A DNA stretch of 64,000 nucleotides from Pelodera strongyloides (Eukaryota; Nematoda; Chromadorea; Rhabditida; Rhabditidae), in contig JAANDG010000163.1 in NCBI GenBank assembly GCA_036852015.1, positions 1 through 64,000 on the forward strand, given 5' to 3'. The number at the start of each line of letters is the position of its first letter. Position 1 is the stretch's first letter. Made by a program: the position numbers and the translations under genes. Under the pieces are notes generated by a model. That model was not told the origin of the DNA. It saw only the letters and a program-made list of their open reading frames with translations, and made no database searches. Below, piece after piece: positions 1-11,013 of this stretch.

Positions 1-58
1 CTCATTCACACACACACACACATACACACACACACACATTCACACACACACGCACACA

Positions 59-95
<37 letters not shown>
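1..95. repeat. (CA)n microsatellite
   Basis: Nearly uninterrupted CA dinucleotides with occasional T or G substitutions. No coding potential. Confidence 0.95.
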
Positions 96-100
<5 letters not shown>

Positions 101-967
101 ATATCAAACTACAAATTTGACATTGTTGCAACTTGCAACATCGATCAAACTACGAAACTCCAAATATGGCCACAAATGCGTGCAATCATCTGTAGTGTGG
201 TCTTAAACAGGGCCACATCAGTTGGGACTTCAAAATCTGAGCGCCGAGGCCCAGTGTTCCTTTATCAGAGCCAGACACACTGAAAAGGCGCACAAAAACG
301 TGCTCGTCCCGCTGAACGCGCACCTCAAACAAAGCGCCGAAACAGACACATTCGAAGATTCTAGGAGAGGAATGGAAAAAGTTAAACCCTGGTGTAGACA
401 AGCTAAACCAATGAATAGAACCCTATTTTTCCCATAGTTTTATTTGAAATATAGACAACTTGCGACTCGCTACACAGGAAAACTAAATAATTGCCGAAAC
501 CACAAAAAAAAACCGTCGTGGGCCCATCACCAAATGGTTTTTACTGAAAAAACCATATGGTAACTGGTTCGTGACCAGTTGGTGACCAACTGACGACGGT
601 TTGCGGCGAAACTTGATCATGTCACGAATTGGTCACCAGATAGGCAGGCCCACGGAAAAACCAGTAAAGCGTGTCCAAATGGGTTCATCCATTTCCCATG
701 TATGAGCTTTACGTTGAGGCCTCTGATGAGTTAAACTCGAGTTGAATTGTCAATACAATATTTTTTGTTCACTATACAAAAAAAATAACTGTAAACCACT
801 ATATAAATAAGTGAACTTGAGAACTTGAGATGCTTCTAAAGAAGGTTAACTTCAACAAAGAGACACCTCAAGAGACTTTTTCAAGGTCGTCATAACTGTC
901 ATAACACACGGGAATCATGGAAATCTGTGAAGCGAAATGCCCAAAATTATCATAACAATGTAAAGTA

Positions 968-1142
968 TATGTGTGTGCGTGCGTGTGTGTGTGCGTGTGT
1001 GTGCGTGTGTGCGTGTGTGCGTGTGTGTGAGTGTGTGTGTGCGTGTGTGTAGGTGTGTGCGTGCGTGCGTGTGTGTGTTTGTGTGTATGTGTGTGTCTGG
1101 GTGTGCGTCTGTCTGTGTGTGTGTGAGAGAGTGTGTGTGTTC
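968..1142. repeat. (TG)n microsatellite
   Basis: TG/CG dinucleotide tract of about 175 bp. Open frames across it on either strand are translations of the repeat (His/Thr or Cys/Val runs), not genes. The rest of 96-1384 shows no recognisable gene; a small inverted repeat (AACCGTCG near 512, CGACGGTT near 594) lies between the two microsatellites. Confidence 0.93.
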
Positions 1143-1384
1143 GCACAACATTAACCTAAACTGATATTTACAGTTTAAAGTAAAACAAGGAACCGCAATA
1201 AGGAAGTAGCTAATCATCTTTCTTGTAATAACTGCTCTATAAACTGAGCAAAACACAAACGAAACTTGTTTGCGTACAGCCGATGTTATAGCTTTTTTGC
1301 TTATGTTTAGTTTAATGTTTCTCGGCGAGAATAATAAAAACAAAAGTAACCAGGAACTGTCAGGAACTACTTATGATTAGGGCC

Positions 1385-1555
1385 AGGCAGGGCAATTACC
1401 CTTTTTGCCTTCCGGTCGACAATCCACCACTTTATCACCCAATATCTTCGTGAGTATTGAAATAGAACACTACGTTTTGCATTCCAAATTTTTATTATCC
1501 CTTATAGAAAATAAAGAAACAAAAAAACAGGCACTATTTCAGATGAAACGTTCCC
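1385..1555. mobile_element. One-arm copy of the 366-bp foldback element
   Basis: This stretch matches the right arm of the large palindrome at 28645-29010: GGCAATTACCCTTTTTGC, the segment CACTTTATCACCCAATATC, CTTATAGAAAATAAAGAAAC and the terminal CCCTTTAA are all present in order. Only one arm exists here, so the element is a half copy. Its terminal CCCTTTAA is continuous with the start of a family A MITE at 1556, so one inserted at the end of the other. Confidence 0.85.
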
Positions 1556-1729
1556 TTTAAAGCGAAATACCGGCCGGTTTTTGATACGCATCATGTACAT
1601 TCGTGCGTATGCAAATTTGCTCAAATTTTCCTCGATGTTTTATTCTAATTTATATTCATTTGCATAAGCTGCATAATAATACTGGCCTTCTGGATACGTT
1701 TCAAAAACCGGCCGGTATTTCGCTTTAAA
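1556..1729. mobile_element. MITE family A, full copy
   Basis: A 174-bp non-coding inverted-repeat element. The ends are TTTAAAGCGAAATACCGGCC and its reverse complement, followed by GGTTTTTGA. The inner part is AT-rich with paired stretches such as TGCTCAAATTT and TTCATTTGCATAAGCTGCAT. It is the type copy for about a dozen relatives in this window. Confidence 0.9.
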
Positions 1730-1924
1730 GTTTACAAATTATATCGGTGCAGGAGAATACAGTAGGCACAAGTAACACATTTCTTAACCGGTTTTCTTTG
1801 TTTACTTACACAACTTGAAAATGAAAATAAATAATAAAAAACCTAAAAAAAAATGATGGGTGCGAAACCCAAGTTTCAGCGATTTAGCTGCAAGCGCAAG
1901 CTTGGTTGGTGGCTGATGAGAGAA

Positions 1925-2014
1925 GACAGAGAGGTAGAAAGCGAGAGCGAGAGAGAGAGAGAGAGAAAGAGAGAGGGAGGGGAAAAGCAAGAAGGAGAGA
2001 GAGAGAGAGCGCGC
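1925..2014. repeat. (GA)n purine tract
   Basis: GA dinucleotide tract with GAGGGAGGGG interruptions. The flanks (1730-1924, 2015-2185) hold nothing recognisable. Confidence 0.9.
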
Positions 2015-2185
2015 AAGCGAGCTAGCTTATCACCCGTTATCTAATCTCAATGCTAATGCCTAATCAACGCCGAAAACACGGATGAACATGGATCTGGTTC
2101 TAGCTAGCAGTGAAAGGAGCCAAAAGCAAGACGAAAGTGTGATGCTTTATCTTTAGCTTATCGGCTAATAGAAAGCCGGGGATCA

Positions 2186-2327
2186 GAGGCCGTATTCACC
2201 AACACACAGGGAGCCCTCCCTAGGCTCACGAGCGCTCTGAATCTCTTCTGCGCTCGCACTCTCTACGCACTCTTTAGCTCCCTGGGAAGGCAAGGGAGGG
2301 TCCCTGCGTGTTGGTGAATACGGCCTC
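2186..2327. mobile_element. MITE family D, full copy
   Basis: A 142-bp inverted-repeat element. The left end GAGGCCGTATTCACCAACAC is matched by GTGTTGGTGAATACGGCCTC at the right. Inner arms read AGGGAGCCCTCCC and GGGAGGGTCCCT. The centre carries CGCTCTGAATCTCTTCTG and CGCACTCTTTAGCTCCCTGG. Two relatives lie at 5083 and 17789. Confidence 0.88.
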
Positions 2328-2365
2328 TGCTCAGAGAGCAACTTTATTCAAGTAATCTTCTAACG

Positions 2366-2392
2366 TTAAAGTGGTACTGCACGTGGTAAAGG
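2366..2392. mobile_element. Solo end of MITE family B
   Basis: TTAAAGTGGTACTGCACGTGG matches the E-box-bearing terminus of family B (full copies at 13153, 58555, 59100). No opposite end was found within 300 bp, so this is a fragment. Confidence 0.5.
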
Positions 2393-2626
2393 CAGATCCA
2401 TGTGTTGTCAAGTGATATAGCAGCTGAATTCTAAATAGTGAATTACAAAGAATGTATTGCCAGATCTAACAAAGTATTACATATAGAAAAACATCATGTG
2501 GCCACTACTTAGGAATGCATTGGGGAACGGGCGCAAGACATAAGACATAACTGTCAAAATATGAGTCTGTCAAAAATGTGGCAAATACAATCTATGAATA
2601 TTGACCGAGTATGTGAAAAATATAGA

Positions 2627-2690
2627 TATCTATATATATAGTATATATATATATATATATATCTATATATATATATAATATATCTATACA
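2627..2690. repeat. (TA)n / TATC microsatellite
   Basis: TA dinucleotide tract with ATC interruptions. The surrounding 2393-2900 shows no gene. Confidence 0.9.
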
Positions 2691-2915
2691 AAATGAAAAT
2701 GAAACAATGTGTATGGAATAAGCTTCGGAATGTTTTTTCATCACTTTCTCTCGTTCCCGCTTCGTACTAACAATGAATCTTTTATATTCTACGATGACTC
2801 TGCGAATGCGCGCGGCGCCGTCGCGGCGAGCAATAACAATGTATTGAATTCTATTGCTTTTCAAACTTCCAGACTTCGGATTTCACTATTGTCTTACTGT
2901 TTTCACTTATAAGCT

Positions 2916-2916
2916 C

Positions 2917-2949
<33 letters not shown>

Positions 2950-3284
2950 GACGAGAGGTTTACATCTATAACGAACGAGAGCTGGAGCTTCGCCGAAAAA
3001 TTTTATCTCCGAAATAAAAAAAAATCCGGGAGCAGCCATCGAACTCCTAGATCACGTTATAAAAACGGGTTTTATTGGCTCCGCTATTGCCAAAAACAAT
3101 CGGTTGTTCAATCGAGAAATCAAGAAGAAAGCACACTGTGATCGTGGAGGCTTTTTTTTATAAGTTCAGTGAGAAGAAAAAATTAGGAGAGAGAGAGAGA
3201 GAGGGAGAGAGAGGGCGACAGAGAGTGAGAGAGAGAGGGAGAGAGGGAGGGGGAGAGAGAGAGGGAGGGAGAGAGAGAGAATAC
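2916..3284. repeat. Two (GA)n tracts
   Basis: GA tracts at about 2916-2956 and 3187-3284, separated by unique AT-rich sequence. Open frames through them are repeat translation. The following 3285-3995 is AT-rich DNA with no recognised feature. Confidence 0.88.
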
Positions 3285-3996
3285 CTCATGCTGTGAAATA
3301 AAAAAGGAAGAAAGCAAAACCAGGATCTCGAGCGGTAAAATCGTAAAAAGTCAAATTCCGTAATAACTGCAAAAGCGTTGTGTTTCATAATGGTAATATT
3401 AAATGCTAGCGGGGCACAGTTGTGGTTGTGGTTAAAACAAAAGGTTACAGTATTTACCAATTATTTGCATTTTATTTAGGAAAAGTCGCCCGTGTCAGAG
3501 ATTTAGGCACGGTCATATGTTGAGGGTTTGTTACTCAGATTGGTCATTATCCAACATAAATCAAATATTGATATGCAAATTAATTATCTATAAGAGGTGG
3601 ACCCAAGATAAAATTAGCATATTTTCCCGCGCTAAGTTGAAATTAGCATAATTAGCCAGTGCAATCAGGAAGCTAGAGGGCGTGTTTTTTCGCGCACTCG
3701 AAGCTAAAATAGGACACTGTGTGAAATACGATATTGTGCGAGACAGAGAGGAAATAGAGGGTGGTCAATAAGGGCCACTAAAAGATCACGTAAAAAAATT
3801 AACCAGAATTTTTGTATAACACTATATAATTACGCAATTATCTTACACTTAGATCTTCTAACTGTGTATGCAATTTTTTACGCGCTTTGCAATTAGCTTT
3901 CAGTTGGTTGGTAATATCATAGGTATTTTGGGTGCGCTGAACGAAGAAAAAATAAACCGTTCTAGGAACCTTTAGGCTTAGATTACGCTGCAACAA

Positions 3997-4176
3997 TTAA
4001 AGCGAAATACCGGCCGGTTTTTGAAAAGCATGCACAACTGAATTCTTATGTATTTATGCTAATTTACTCGAATTTAGCTCGATTTTTTATTCTAATTTAT
4101 GTTCATTTGCATAAGCTGCATAAGAATGCTGGTGTACTCAATGTGTTTCAAAAACCGGACGGTATTTCGTTTTAAA
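3997..4176. mobile_element. MITE family A, full copy
   Basis: Begins TTAAAGCGAAATACCGGCC and ends GGTATTTCGTTTTAAA. Internal TTCATTTGCATAAGCTGCAT is shared with other copies. About 180 bp. Confidence 0.9.
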
Positions 4177-5082
4177 GTTAGGTGAGCTTCGGGATGTAAA
4201 AGCTCAAGGGGGATAGGAAAATCGACCAATTAGCATGTATCCATGTGTCCTCTCGTGAACGTTTTAATTGCTCCGAGATCCAGCGCATAATTGACATGAG
4301 AATAAAGAGTTGAGTGGTTCAAAGAACAAGAAACGTGAAACTTGAAATTAAATCCGAAGTTCAAGAAGGATGTTTAATAGTTCAAAAACCAAAAATATGT
4401 ACAAGGATGTATGGACTCTTCCTCTCTTTTTCTCTCTTTCTCACTATCTCTCAAAAACACACACTCTCTCACATAGATCTTGTAAGCATGAATATAACAC
4501 ATATTGAATGGGGAAGGACACAAACTACAGTACTCAGTTTCCACCCAGAACAAGGAAGTCCCATTCCGGCCGGGACCGAAAAGGTGATCGCTCAGTAGTG
4601 TGAACAACAAGCTCTACGATCTCGAGACGCGGGAACAATTCACTTGGCACCCTAGCCAAAACCCTAGACATTCTCGTTTTCGCTATCGGGCGGGCGAGCT
4701 AGACTTGGGCGCGCGCAAGAACCAGAAGGATTAGCGCGCCACACGCGAAGCGCCAGCCAATTCTAACATACACGGAACGACTTTCACTCCCGTGCGCCGT
4801 CTTTTGCATTTCCCTCGCATTTCTCTCGAGTTTTGAGTCAGCATCTGGAGAATTTCGCATTTCTCTCGCATTTGCCTCGCCTTTTAGGTGGCGCGCCCGT
4901 GGCGCACCGGTTCACACGCAAGGATTATAGAGCCAACAGGAGCGCGGATACGGGAATGCTATTCTTGTACGAACACGGGGTTGCTATTCTAGGGAGCATT
5001 TAAGTAGGATTAAGGAATAGTGATCAAGCACAAATAGTCGCCGAGAGTTCACCAAACGTACGCTTGCGCTAACGGCATATCG

Positions 5083-5225
5083 TGAGGGCCAACACCAACA
5101 AGCAGGGAGCCCTCCCTGGCCTCCCCAGGGAGCCAAAGAGTGCGAAGAGAGTGCGAGACCCAGAAGAGATTCAGAGCGCTCGTGAGCCTAGGGAGAGCTC
5201 CCAGTGTGTTGGTGAATACGGCCTC
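5083..5225. mobile_element. MITE family D, inverted copy
   Basis: The same element as at 2186 in reverse orientation: AGGGAGCCCTCCC, then CAGAAGAGATTCAGAGCGCT, and the intact right end GTGTTGGTGAATACGGCCTC. The left end has diverged (CCAACACCAACA). The preceding 4177-5082 has no gene I can support. Confidence 0.85.
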
Positions 5226-5297
5226 AGGCCTCAGGTACACTATTTCAAAACACAGCCGCTGCACGCAATACGTTGAGGAAGATGTGCACAATTCATA

Positions 5298-5340
5298 TTA
5301 AAGCGAAATAGCGGCCGGTTTTTGGAATGCACCGTCGAAT
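5298..5340. mobile_element. MITE family A, one end only
   Basis: TTAAAGCGAAATAGCGGCCGG then TTTTTGGAATGCACC. No matching opposite terminus downstream, so a truncated copy. Confidence 0.7.
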
Positions 5341-5445
5341 TTACAACTTTTGTGTCTTGTGAACGGGATTTGAAAAGTCTCGAAATTCAGCGACCCTGAC
5401 CTTTCCGGAAATCTAAAGAAATAGTCAAATCTTCCACAAGAACTC

Positions 5446-5512
5446 ATTCTCTCTCCTCTCTCTCACTCTCTCTCTCACTCTCTCTCTCTCTTTATCTCCC
5501 TCTCTCAATATC
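5446..5512. repeat. (CT)n tract
   Basis: CT dinucleotide tract. Confidence 0.88.
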
Positions 5513-5702
5513 CCTTCTTCCTTTCAAAAAGTGCAGCCTTGATTTGCATATAAATGTCACATTGATGGCTTCTGTGATAAATAATCTCCCTTTTTGTCGG
5601 AGTGAAATATATATGCTAATTTCCCAATCCTGAAATACGCATCCGCTTTTCTTATTACGAGAGAGCCTGTTAGGGGAAAAATAGGGGAAAGCCAGTTTTC
5701 AG

Positions 5703-5848
5703 GGTCAAAGGAAAAATTAAAATAATTAGGTTTATCATTAATCAGTAGGAAGGTCAAAGGATAAATTAGAATAATTATGTTTATCATTAATCAGTAGGAA
5801 GGTCAAAGGATAAATTAGAATCATTAGGTTTATCATTAATCAGTAGGG
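5703..5848. repeat. 49-bp tandem repeat, three units
   Basis: Units begin at 5703, 5752 and 5801 with GGTCAAAGGA and run through TTTATCATTAATCAGTAGG. The copies differ at only a few positions, which points to recent amplification. Non-coding. Confidence 0.93.
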
Positions 5849-6000
5849 ATAGCCAAGATATAATCCACTTGAGGTATCCAGTAAGTATGAGTCCACTGTT
5901 TTCAAAGCAAATTTGTTCAACAAAAGGGTGGATATAATTTTTTCCCGACTGAGGGGATATTAGTTATGTAGACCATTAACTTAGAGGTAGGAATAGAAAA

Positions 6001-6184
6001 TTTAAAGCGAAAAACAGGCCGGTTTTTGAAACACATCGAGTACTCCAGCATTCTTATGCAGCGTATGCAAATGAACATAAATTAGAATAAAAATCGAGCT
6101 AAATTCGAGCAAATTAGCATAAGCTACATAAGAATGCTAGAGCACGCGATGTGTTTCAAATGCCGGCCGGTATTTCGGTCTAAA
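6001..6184. mobile_element. MITE family A, full copy
   Basis: Begins TTTAAAGCGAAAAACAGGCC and ends GCCGGTATTTCGGTCTAAA. About 184 bp. Confidence 0.88.
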
Positions 6185-6417
6185 GAAAATCAAAAAGCAA
6201 CTCAAATTTTCAAAAATTTCAAAATGGCGTGGAAAATTTGATCGGAATTTATCCACAACAAGGAAGTCCATCCTCGGACAGTTTTTACAGTACGGTATGC
6301 AAAATAAATACAATAAGGAAAGCTCAAACATGACCCCGTGAAAGTGCTTGCATAACCTCAATGTAGATTTTGTGTGTTTTTTTTCACGTAGTTCCGCATG
6401 TTATACAATGAACGATT

Positions 6418-6447
6418 CTAAGCCTAAGCCTAAGCCTAAGCCTAAGC
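6418..6447. repeat. Interstitial telomeric repeat (TTAGGC)n
   Basis: Five perfect CTAAGC hexamers, which are TTAGGC on the minus strand. TTAGGC is the telomere repeat of Ascaris, Caenorhabditis and related nematodes. Five units flanked by ordinary sequence indicate an interstitial insertion, not a chromosome end. The following 6448-7243 is AT-rich without a recognised gene. Confidence 0.85.
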
Positions 6448-7243
6448 AAGTAGAGTATAGGCGGATAGAGATATAGATATGCATACAGTATATAGATATA
6501 GACACAGTAACTACAAATGATTAATTATAGAGGGGACTAATTACTTGCAAATCTATTGTTAAGAACATCTAAACAATTAGAAAATCTATACTTTTAAGAG
6601 GAAACTACGAATTACAAATCGATAGTGAACATAAAACAGGAGAAATAATAACGCCTAATAAAAAGCTCAAAACTTACTTGCCCCCATCATCCTGATTTCA
6701 AGCAAAAAAAATTAATAAATTTATAACTTAAATAAAATAGTAAAATAGCATAAAGTAAAAATACTTGAGTTATATTCAAACCCTTCGCAAACAATTTTTT
6801 CCAGAAAAAAATCACAAAAGTAACAGGTAACAGGTCGAACAGCTAATTGGACCTGAAATGAAGAAAAGTAGGAATGAAAGAAAATTCTTTTTCAATACTG
6901 ACGGCATGACCTTGGTATTAAATGGTGACCAGCGACTATTGACTATTGAATGACTGCGAGGTGCGGAATTGTTAAGATTTTCGGGAGTAAAGTAGGGATA
7001 AACAAAGTTTATTACCCCAAATTAGCATACGTAAGGGGGCGGGCGCCACTTATACATCGTTTAACTATGAGGTTCTTGGATTGTATGATCTTAAAGGGAC
7101 AACTTGTGGTATTGCTGTAAAGGGCTGGGTCATGGCTCGTCAAATCCTATTAAAATGATTGTTTCGGATTTAAAGCTGTAAAACAGCTGGTTTTTGAAGT
7201 GAGTGCTGCACGGTGCATTATCATGTAGCAAATAATTACGTAA

Positions 7244-7450
7244 TTTTAAAGCGAAATACCGGCCGGTTTTTGAAACACATCGAGTACACCAGCATTCTTA
7301 TGCAGCTTATGCAAATGAGCACAAATTAGAATAAAAAATCGAGCTAAATTCGAGTAAATTAGCATAAATACCTAAGAGTTCTAATTATATTCATCTACAG
7401 GGAATGCATTTCACCAACCAACCCACGTTTCAAAACCCGACCGTCATTTA
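7244..7450. mobile_element. MITE family A, full but right end decayed
   Basis: The left end TTTTAAAGCGAAATACCGGCC is intact. The right end reads CGTTTCAAAACCCGACCGTCATTTAG. About 207 bp, with a short insertion near the right end. Confidence 0.8.
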
Positions 7451-7805
7451 GTATGTCAGGAAAATTTTCTCGAGCTGTGACTTTTGACCAAATTATAGTG
7501 TTGCTTGAAGAAGGCGCAAAGGTTATAAAAGAGGACCACTCTAGTTATTATAAGAAATAGTATAAAACGTGTCCTTTGCGCGTGTGCATAGTCATAGGCG
7601 TCGCGATAAGTATAGGTAAAAAGAGAACACAACGAGCCCTTGATCTGCACATAATTCTATTAAATGTTGCATACTAGGGAACGTAAAAAAAATTACACTC
7701 CAAAAATATGCGTCCCTAGCGAAAATAGCACAATACGATATAAAATTAAAAAAAATTTGTAAAAACCACCGTAGATCAAAAAAAAAATACATGAGATAAC
7801 CGGTA

Positions 7806-7876
7806 TCACTTGCTAATTTTTGCCACTTGCTAATTTTTGCCACTTGCTAATTTTTGCCACTTGCTAATTTTTGCCA
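7806..7876. repeat. 18-bp tandem repeat, four units
   Basis: Four perfect or near-perfect copies of CACTTGCTAATTTTTGC. They lie directly upstream of the first recognisable retrotransposon ORF sequence, so they may be part of its 5' untranslated region; some CR1/jockey-type elements have tandem promoter monomers there. Confidence 0.9.
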
Positions 7877-7890
7877 TCGCGTGCGCTGCT

Positions 7891-8692
7891 ATGACTTCAG
7901 CAGTTATATCCGATATGGAGGTCTCCGATAATCCTGGTGAGCAATCTGATTATGAAAAAATTCTGCAATGCTCGTCAGATCGTTTTTCTAACATTCTTTC
8001 GAAAATTCAGTCTGAGCAGTCTTCCGTTACTTTGTGTGGCGACGAACTAGTCGTCCTGCGTAATGCACTTTTTGGTTTAAACAATTTTTGCAGATAAACT
8101 CTCCAAGGCAAATCCGCAATTTTGATGAATGTTGTGAAAAGGAGAAAAGGCAAAGATCGGCCGTATTTCCATGAAACAAGAGCGTGTTACTGTTCAGGCA
8201 CAAGTATCCTATGAAGATGCTGTTACATAGGCATTGAATGAGGAAGTAAGGAGGAAATGAAAGTTCGGTCCATTCTAGTTTCCTTGGCATTCGGGGGAAG
8301 CCCATTACAGTCTACCGAATGTCACCCCATTTGGTTAAGTGGAGCTCTCATCTCGAGGAGCTCTAATGGCTCTCCTTGCGAGGAGGAGCAAGTTGCGGGG
8401 AATCGTCTATAGCGGGGTGTTTGTCCGTGAATCGTTGTCAAAGGAGGACCGTGACAAGGAACGGGTCCTTCGGAGGGTCGGGGGTACTGCGAGGCGGTCG
8501 AGCGAAAAGTGGGTTCTGTACAAGAACGCCTTGCGGCTGCGGACCGACCTCGGTACCGACCGAACCTCCGGGCGCCCCTTCCACCAGTCGATTGGAACCC
8601 TTCTGGTCAGCGTTTCCCGGCGAACGCTTCGCACAGAGGACGCGACCCTGCGGCTGGTTCTCCTACTGGCTCTCCTCCGCGTAAATATATAA
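7891..8692 (+). pseudogene. Retrotransposon ORF1 remnant
   Basis: An open stretch from the ATG at 7891 (MTSAVISDMEVSD) runs to a stop at 8095. Coding-like sequence then continues in other frames to about 8690, where GVFVRESLSKEDRDKERVLR resembles the charged C-terminal segment of CR1-type ORF1 proteins. At least two frame changes separate the pieces. Base composition rises in GC over 8340-8690. ORF1 proteins bind RNA and chaperone retrotransposition; this copy could not make one. The family match is from memory of the motif style and is moderate. Confidence 0.5.
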
Positions 8693-8729
8693 AAAACTAA
8701 ATAGAGCGCATCTGCGTGCAGAGACAATA

Positions 8730-9420
8730 TTCGGTGTTCTATTTTAATGCGAGAAGTATTGTTAAGAGGGTTAATGAACTAAATGCCATATTGGCACAAG
8801 AAGATTTTGATGTAGTTTTGGTTTCCGAATCTTGGTTAAAGGATCATTCCCCAATGGAATGATATTAGGTAATCTGCCATATTTTTAATAGAGAAGATAG
8901 GGTTTGTAAAAAAAGGGGTGGATGTTGTGCATTCTTGTAAAGAAAAATTTACTCTGAAGAAGGTTGGGTCCAAGTCAACTAATAATTTTGACTATCTCTG
9001 TATTGACTTGGAAGACGTATTATATGCTTCTCAGGCGTCTTATTATAGTTTACCGTGCGCCCTCGTGTAACAGTAATTCAATTGACGATATGCCGTTATA
9101 TGATGCACTTGCATCTCTTCTCTCAGATGGCAACATCAGGCTAGTAGGAGTATTAATGTAAACGTCAACGTTACGAATGGCTCCTTTTCAAATAAGTATG
9201 GGCAACAATTTCTTAACTTTGTTGAATCGCTAGACCTCACTTCCCATATTAACCAGGCTACTCGTAAAAGGGGGAACCCAATTAGACTATTTACTTAGTA
9301 CATCTCCCAGTCTTATAACAAAATCAGAAGTTTCTGCTCCTTTAGCAGATCATCACTCTATAACTTTTACGTGCATTTTTCCTCACCCGAGAATCAGTCT
9401 AGACTGATCCGCAATTATAG
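8730..9420 (+). pseudogene. Retrotransposon endonuclease (EEP family) remnant
   Basis: YFNARSIVKRVNELNAILA, followed by DVVLVSESWLK, is the start of the apurinic-type endonuclease that precedes RT in CR1 and jockey elements (family pattern N-x-R-S then D-x-x-x-x-x-E-T/S-W-L). Later pieces in shifted frames resemble its C-terminal end, including SAPLADHHSITF near 9340. Several frameshifts and stops break it. Confidence 0.7.
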
Positions 9421-9810
9421 ACATGCAAATTGGGCTATCATACAGGGGGTAATTTGAATATTGACTGGATTTCCTCTCTCTGTCCATACAATGATTTGAA
9501 TGATTTGTATGCAAATTTCTGTCATTGTTACTTTGTTATTGATCAACATGTTCCTTATACGAGAATTCATATGAAAAAAGAGCAATATCCCAAGCACATT
9601 CAAAAATTAATTCATCATAAGAATCGTTTATCGCGTATTATATTTGCACCCCAAATGCACAATCGAATCTCGAATTAGTTCGTATTTCTGCCATTCTACA
9701 AAATCACATAAGAAATTTCTCGCTGCTAAGAAAAGAAAAACTTCGGTAGAAATTTTGGAAGCAAACGATTTTATAATTACGTAAATTCTCGAATTCGTTC
9801 CAAGGAGTCA

Positions 9811-11013
9811 ATGGCAGCAATATATGATTCAGATAACAATTCTATGGCTTACGGTAAAAAAGAAAAATCTGAATTGCTTTCGAAACAATTTTTGTCTGTT
9901 TTTACATGTGATAACGGAAACTTTCCTGCATTGATAGAAACAAATAGGAGGTTTCAACATTGTTTAATGAGAACTCTTTTACCATATGAGGTAGAAAAGG
10001 AACTCAGCAATCTCAAATTCTCCTTATCTGATACTTCTGATAAAATTCCTCAATTATTCCTCAAAAAGTGTCGCCATCAATTAGCAGAACCATTGTCATA
10101 TATATTTAATTTATCTCTTGAGCAAGGTGTAGTTCCTAATATTTGGAAACAAGGTCTTGTCACACCGATTCCAAAAACAAAAAATCCCACGCTACCTGTT
10201 GACTACAGACCAATTACTATCTTACCTTCCACTAGCAAATGTCTCGAAAAGTTTGTATTGAGAGAACTTCAGAAATGGATTAAAAAGCTCAATATTCTTC
10301 CACCTGAGCAATACGGTTTTGTAAAAGGGAAAAGTCTCGATCTCCAACTCTTAGAATGTCAACATATGTATGTGCAACAAATTGATGACGGAGGCTATGT
10401 AGATGTCATATACATCGATTTAGCTAAAGCGTTTGATTCTGTGAGTCATGAAAAGTTGATTTATAAGATCCGGTCTCTTGGACTACCAACCCAACTTGTG
10501 CATTGGATTCAATCCTACTTAGAGAACAGAACTTTTCGTGTAAAAGTAGATGATGTGCTTTCTGATGAATATCCCGCACCTTCTGGTGTTCCTCAGGGAG
10601 GAGTCCTAAGCCCAACTCTATTTATACTGTATCTTTCTGACTTACCCAAATGTTTAGCTTGTTGTCCTAACGTCAAGGTTTCTATTTTTGCTGATGACGT
10701 AAAACTTTTTCTACGATATTCTAATACCTCTTCATCGCTGGTTGATGAACTAGATTTGTGCCTGCGTAAATTAGAAGAATACTGCGTTAAATGGCAATTG
10801 AAAATTGCACCTCTTAAATGTGCTTCTTTACATATTGGTCGAAACAATCCTCACAATTTTTATAGCATACAAGGCCAGCTTGTGAAATCTAAAAATTCGG
10901 CGCGTGATTTAGGTGTAATATTTGACGAGTCCTTGTCCTTTTCTGAACATATTTCCATTACCACATCTAAGGCCCTCCGATGCTTCTATGGTATAAATAG
11001 TACCTGCAACTAA
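9811..11013 (+). pseudogene. Reverse transcriptase of the non-LTR element
   Basis: A 400-codon open frame covering the RT core. Motifs in order: PVDYRPITILPS (about residues 131-142), QYGFVKGKSLD, the motif A catalytic segment YIDLAKAFDSV (about 201), motif B GVPQGGVLSPTLF (about 260), motif C FADDVKLF (about 293) with the paired aspartates intact, the motif D-like CVKWQLKIAPLKC, and ARDLGVIFDESLSF. All catalytic residues I can see are present. The frame then breaks: the usual continuation LRDPRLLIKAY follows out of phase from about 11010, with WVLPILEFASC after it. The protein is therefore truncated, and no intact endonuclease precedes it. Confidence 0.9.

Noticed and set aside
868..1343. 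Overlapping His/Thr-rich and Cys/Val-rich open frames
   Set aside because: They are translations of the (TG)n microsatellite on both strands; composition is that of the dinucleotide.
8339..8727. Four overlapping frames of 60-117 codons on both strands
   Set aside because: Only the one containing the ORF1-like VFVRESLSKEDRDKE segment has family support; the others are shadows of GC-rich sequence.
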